Source of the DNA: JAAYJR01 sp964540755
GTDB taxonomy: Bacteria > Bacteroidota > Bacteroidia > Bacteroidales > Prolixibacteraceae
Length of the DNA: 8,238 bases
Reading direction: 5' to 3'
NCBI GenBank assembly: GCA_964540755.1
Contig: CAZIOB010000126.1
Coordinates: 1 to 8,238 of the forward strand
In this document: piece by piece, positions 5,315 to 8,238 of the stretch
Position numbering within the stretch: the stretch's first letter is position 1
Layout: the number at the start of each line of letters is the position of its first letter
Position numbers and translations under genes: made by a program
The notes under the pieces: generated by a model
The model's database searches: none
Seen by the model: only the letters and a program-made list of their open reading frames with translations
What the model was told of the DNA's origin: nothing

Positions 5315-5389
5315 TCAGAGGATCGGGGATTTTAGATTATTTTTGTAATTACCCTGACGGATCCGAAAGACTGACCCGCCTTTCAACTT
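5315..5389 (-). pseudogene. RelE/ParE-type toxin remnant behind the SNF2 gene
   Basis: Read on the minus strand from 5389, the frame gives KLKGGSVFRIRQGNYK and soon reaches a stop (TGA at 5317-5315). This is the basic hairpin segment of a RelE/ParE toxin; the intact toxin at 3833-4087 has KLKGRPAFRIRQGKYR in the same place. At DNA level 28 of 35 bases agree (5352-5386 against 3921-3955). No start codon, N-terminal helices or C-terminal strand remain. The remnant overlaps the last two bases of the SNF2 stop codon, so the helicase gene now ends at a point where a toxin gene was cut. Confidence 0.65.
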
Positions 5390-8063
5390 ACATGGGCAAT
5401 TTAAACTTCATGGTCACTTCTCCCGTCGCTTTGTTTATTTCAATTTTTTGGTTTTCTATACCCATATCTTTACCGGTGGCCATTTTAAACAGGCCAGACA
5501 AAAATTGCATACCGTTGTTCATTACTTTTTCGAGATCTTCAGCAGATTTATTAATACTATGGCCATTTCCCCCGGAAGGTTCATTTACCACCGCTGCATG
5601 TGGCTCGGGAGCATCTTCTGAAAGATCAATCTCGTCTGTTGGCTTTTGTTCATTAACTGCCTGTGTCATTTTCATTTCCCCGAGTTCTTCCGGGATTTCT
5701 GCATATATCTTTTCCTGTTGTTCAGTTTCATTCACGAATTCTTCAAGCTGCTGAATAAACTGTGAACGGCCTTTTGTGCTGAAATCAACGAAATTGGTTT
5801 GCGCCTTGTCGCCGAGCACACCATCGAACAGACTCTGCTTCACCAGGAGTCCCAATGCGATTTTTTCTTCAATGGAATTCCTTGTAATTAAATTGTAAAT
5901 AGTTAGTTTATTGCTTTTCTGGCCAATGCGGTCTATACGTCCGATGCGCTGGTTCTTTTTGGCCGGATTCCATGGCAGTTCGAAATTAATAAGCGTATCG
6001 GCCACCTGCAGGTTCAGTCCAGATCCGCCTGCTTCAGTGGATAGAAATATTTTAAACTGTGGATTGGTTTCAAATTTCCGGATGAGCTCTCCGCGCGATT
6101 TAACCGGTATTTTTCCGTTCAGCTCCACAAAACCGATATTGTTTTCCCGGAGGATCCTTCCTATCAGTTTATGCACTTTTACCCATTCCGAAAAAATAAT
6201 TATTTTAACCTCACGGTTTGCTATATCCAGTTTTTCAAGCAATATGTCTTCCAGCTTTTCAAGTTTCGGTGATTCATTGGTTTCATCGTCAATAAGATAA
6301 GTGGAGTCGCATACCATGCGCATGCTGGCAAGAAGCAGTTGCATTTTTTGCATATCATAGGGGGTGAGGAATTTCTTCCGGAGGATTGATGCCAGGCCTT
6401 TTGCATAAGATGCATGGTAATCAGCCTGCAAAGGAGAAAGTCCCACGTTTATGTCAATCTGGCGCAGGTTGGGCAACTGGTCGATTACTTTGCGTTTTTC
6501 ACGGCGCAGTAATACTTTTTCCAGCTTCTTATTCAATTTCTGCAGATTGTAGTAACCGTTTATTTTGTTGTGGCGTTCGGGATCGAACAGGCAGTGCTGA
6601 TATGAAAATTCCCAGAGAGGTCCGAAAAATTGGGGATCAAGAATACTCATGACCGAAAATATATCAATGAGCCGGTTTTCGATCGGAGTTCCTGTAATAG
6701 CCAGTTTATGTTTAGCTTCCAGTCTCTTAAGAGAAGCTGCTGTTTTAGTTTCGTAGTTCTTTGCCCGTTGGGCCTCATCAAGGATAAGGAAATCCATACC
6801 TGCTTTATTGATTGCCTGCTGGTCGCGCAGCACTGTTTCATAATTCACAATAAAAAAGAAAGGTTCCTTTTGTAGATACTGCTTCGCCCTTTCATCAGGA
6901 AATCCCTGAACTACCAGCGCTGTTTCCCCGGAAAATTTTTCCACCTCTTTTTTCCACTGTTCTTTTAATGATGCAGGACACACTACCAGTGTTTTTTTAA
7001 ATCCGAAGATTTGCTTTTTCAGGATAGCTGTAGCAATGGCCTGGATCGTTTTACCAAGTCCCATCTCGTCGGCTATAATGGCATTTTTACGAAACAGCGC
7101 AAACTCAACACCCTCCTTTTGATAAGGATACAGATCAGCATTGATCATGCTAAAATCCGGAATATGCCGGTCGCGGAGACTTATGAGCATTTCCCTTTCA
7201 AAAGCTGCTTCCACTTTTTCAGCCACTTCAGGCCTGATGCGGATATGCGGAAATCCGGCGGCCTCTTCTATAAATTTGAGAAATCCAGTTATTTGTTGAT
7301 CCTCAATATACCTGGAATCTTTAAAGTACCTTGAGATCAGCAATTTTTCGTCGATAGGTAATTGATGAGGATAGTGCCAGGTAATTTTATAGTCATTCAA
7401 CGGATCACAATAAACCTCCACAAACGGATAGGTTTTTGTTAATTTGCTGTATAATGTTTTATCATCCTTTAACTTCCTGAAAGCATACATTATATGTTTG
7501 GTTGTGCCCAGTTTGTTCAGCCGCGCATCCATGCTGTCGCTGTATCCGGTTTCATTCCCGAAGTCGCGTAAAAACACTTTATATTTTACTCCTTTTTCAT
7601 TAGTAAGGAAATGGTCGCCATAGATATTATCAGCCCACCGGATATGGTATTCCGCTTTATCGGCCTTTTGCTTTCTTTCGGCCAGTACCCTTTTTATCAT
7701 CCCCTTCCGGGTATATTTTTTATGCTCCAGATATTCTTTCGGATTTAATAATTGGGTTTCATTTTCTACCTGCAACAGGCAGGCATATGAATGCTTGTCC
7801 CATTCCACAGGCTCGTTTCCGCATTTCGGGGAAATAACGCCATTGTATTCCTGACTTTCCTCCGGCAAGCTGATATAAAGGGAATATTCGTCCGTTTCAT
7901 TATCCATCTCATCGGCTACAATCAGGTCAAATCGTGAAGCAGACTGGGCCAGAATCTGGCATCGCCCGTTATTAAAAATAATTTCTCCCAATGCCCGCTC
8001 GTGAGGTGGAAGTGTATTTTTTAGCATTTCTTTCTGGGCTGAAATAATCTTTTTTATTTGCAT
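5388..8063 (-). CDS. SNF2/RapA-like superfamily 2 helicase-type ATPase
   Basis: An 891-residue SNF2-family ATPase counted from ATG 8063. Residues 1-305 are a family-unassigned N-terminal region. The SNF2 ATPase lobe follows: LYPYQKEGVEFAL (Q-like region), motif I DEMGLGKT at about 332-339, LVVCPASLKEQW (Ia), DEAQ at 429-432 (motif II) and ITGTPIENR around 456-464 (III). The second lobe has IIIFSEW near 621, STEAGGSGLNLQ at 675-686 (V) and QRIGRIDRIGQ at 705-715 (VI). All motifs are intact, so it should hydrolyse ATP and move on DNA or remodel protein-DNA or RNA polymerase complexes. A charged linker and a conserved-looking end (MNNGMQFLSGLFKMATGKDM to KFKLPM) close the protein. An in-frame TTG at 8099 would add 12 residues, but the ATG is preferred. 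It is transcribed toward hicAB. Solo bacterial SNF2 proteins often lie in defence islands; no partner is visible here. Confidence 0.92.
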   Translation of the reverse strand: MQIKKIISAQKEMLKNTLPPHERALGEIIFNNGRCQILAQSASRFDLIVADEMDNETDEYSLYISLPEESQEYNGVISPKCGNEPVEWDKHSYACLLQVENETQLLNPKEYLEHKKYTRKGMIKRVLAERKQKADKAEYHIRWADNIYGDHFLTNEKGVKYKVFLRDFGNETGYSDSMDARLNKLGTTKHIMYAFRKLKDDKTLYSKLTKTYPFVEVYCDPLNDYKITWHYPHQLPIDEKLLISRYFKDSRYIEDQQITGFLKFIEEAAGFPHIRIRPEVAEKVEAAFEREMLISLRDRHIPDFSMINADLYPYQKEGVEFALFRKNAIIADEMGLGKTIQAIATAILKKQIFGFKKTLVVCPASLKEQWKKEVEKFSGETALVVQGFPDERAKQYLQKEPFFFIVNYETVLRDQQAINKAGMDFLILDEAQRAKNYETKTAASLKRLEAKHKLAITGTPIENRLIDIFSVMSILDPQFFGPLWEFSYQHCLFDPERHNKINGYYNLQKLNKKLEKVLLRREKRKVIDQLPNLRQIDINVGLSPLQADYHASYAKGLASILRKKFLTPYDMQKMQLLLASMRMVCDSTYLIDDETNESPKLEKLEDILLEKLDIANREVKIIIFSEWVKVHKLIGRILRENNIGFVELNGKIPVKSRGELIRKFETNPQFKIFLSTEAGGSGLNLQVADTLINFELPWNPAKKNQRIGRIDRIGQKSNKLTIYNLITRNSIEEKIALGLLVKQSLFDGVLGDKAQTNFVDFSTKGRSQFIQQLEEFVNETEQQEKIYAEIPEELGEMKMTQAVNEQKPTDEIDLSEDAPEPHAAVVNEPSGGNGHSINKSAEDLEKVMNNGMQFLSGLFKMATGKDMGIENQKIEINKATGEVTMKFKLPM

Positions 8064-8210
8064 TTGAAATATTTTTTTTGGAAAAATGATGTCTGTCAAA
8101 AAATCTTGAATATTATTAAAAGATAAGCAAATTCAAATTAGAACACATAATAATAAAGTATTTTGAGTATGTTTTAATAATAACCGAAGGAATTTTTATC
8201 AGGTTTTTTT

Positions 8211-8236
8211 CAACAATTTGTTGTAATTTGCAACAA
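8211..8236. repeat. Alternating CAACAA / TTGTTG inverted repeats at the right edge
   Basis: CAACAA (8211-8216), one base, TTGTTG (8218-8223), seven bases, then CAACAA (8231-8236). The middle element can pair with either neighbour, so two exclusive hairpins are possible. It lies about 150-175 nt upstream of the SNF2 ATG and may belong to its control region or to a gene beyond the window. No convincing TAnnTTTG promoter was found between it and the ATG. Confidence 0.4.
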
Positions 8237-8238
8237 TT

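Noticed and set aside
5392..7334. Several plus-strand open frames opposite the helicase
   Set aside because: All are antisense to SNF2 motifs that are intact on the minus strand; none resembles a protein family.
5388..8063. DISARM or similar multi-gene defence system built on the SNF2 gene
   Set aside because: No DNA methyltransferase, DUF1998, DrmA-like helicase or PLD partner adjoins it; the neighbours are toxin-antitoxin genes. The RhuM/PLD-like gene is over 3 kb away on the other strand.
8064..8099. Longer SNF2 protein starting from TTG at 8099
   Set aside because: It adds only 12 residues from a rare start codon, while an ATG at 8063 opens a typical N-terminus (MQIKKII). No feature favours the TTG.
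1..8238. CRISPR array, tRNA, rRNA or transposase
   Set aside because: No regularly spaced repeats, no cloverleaf-like or rRNA-like sequence, and no transposase or integrase motif was seen on either strand.

Overview
The window looks like chromosomal DNA from a member of the Bacteroidota. The intergenic DNA is AT-rich, coding starts generally lack a Shine-Dalgarno sequence, several -7 elements fit TAnnTTTG (the best also has a -33 TTTG), and the gene types (secreted GH29 fucosidase, RhuM-family protein with a PLD-like tail, SNF2 helicase, many small toxin-antitoxin modules) are typical of that phylum. I cannot name a species. I see no rRNA, tRNA, CRISPR array or intact insertion sequence.

Left end (1-488, minus): the 5' part of a secreted GH29 alpha-L-fucosidase that runs off the window. 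After an AT-rich gap comes a plus-strand block. It holds a broken antitoxin gene (907-1125, in-frame TGA), then a fragment matching the tail of the next gene (1176-1301), then an intact RhuM-family gene with a C-terminal phospholipase-D-like domain (1343-2209). That intact gene contains a perfect 31-bp palindrome.

From 2310 to 8063 every gene is on the minus strand. In transcription order: a large SNF2/RapA-like helicase (8063-5388); directly behind it a RelE/ParE-type toxin scrap (5389-5315); hicA-hicB (5235-4614) behind a recognisable Bacteroidota promoter with an inverted repeat in its spacer; a Phd/YefM-RelE pair overlapping by 11 nt (4277-3833); and a small antitoxin-like gene (3495-3295) that overlaps a secreted alpha/beta hydrolase (3305-2310) by 11 nt.

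The common thread is toxin-antitoxin turnover: two apparently intact modules (HicAB, Phd-RelE), one antitoxin without a toxin, one antitoxin pseudogene of the same family, and one toxin scrap, mixed with a helicase and a RhuM protein. The most unusual junction is antitoxin to hydrolase: it has the same 11-nt overlap geometry as the real antitoxin-toxin pair nearby, and the hydrolase's first residues look like a RelE-type toxin start joined to a signal peptide that has lost its charged n-region. I infer that a toxin was deleted and the hydrolase fused to its start. I do not see a complete new multi-gene defence system; the rest is best read as an accessory region with module decay.
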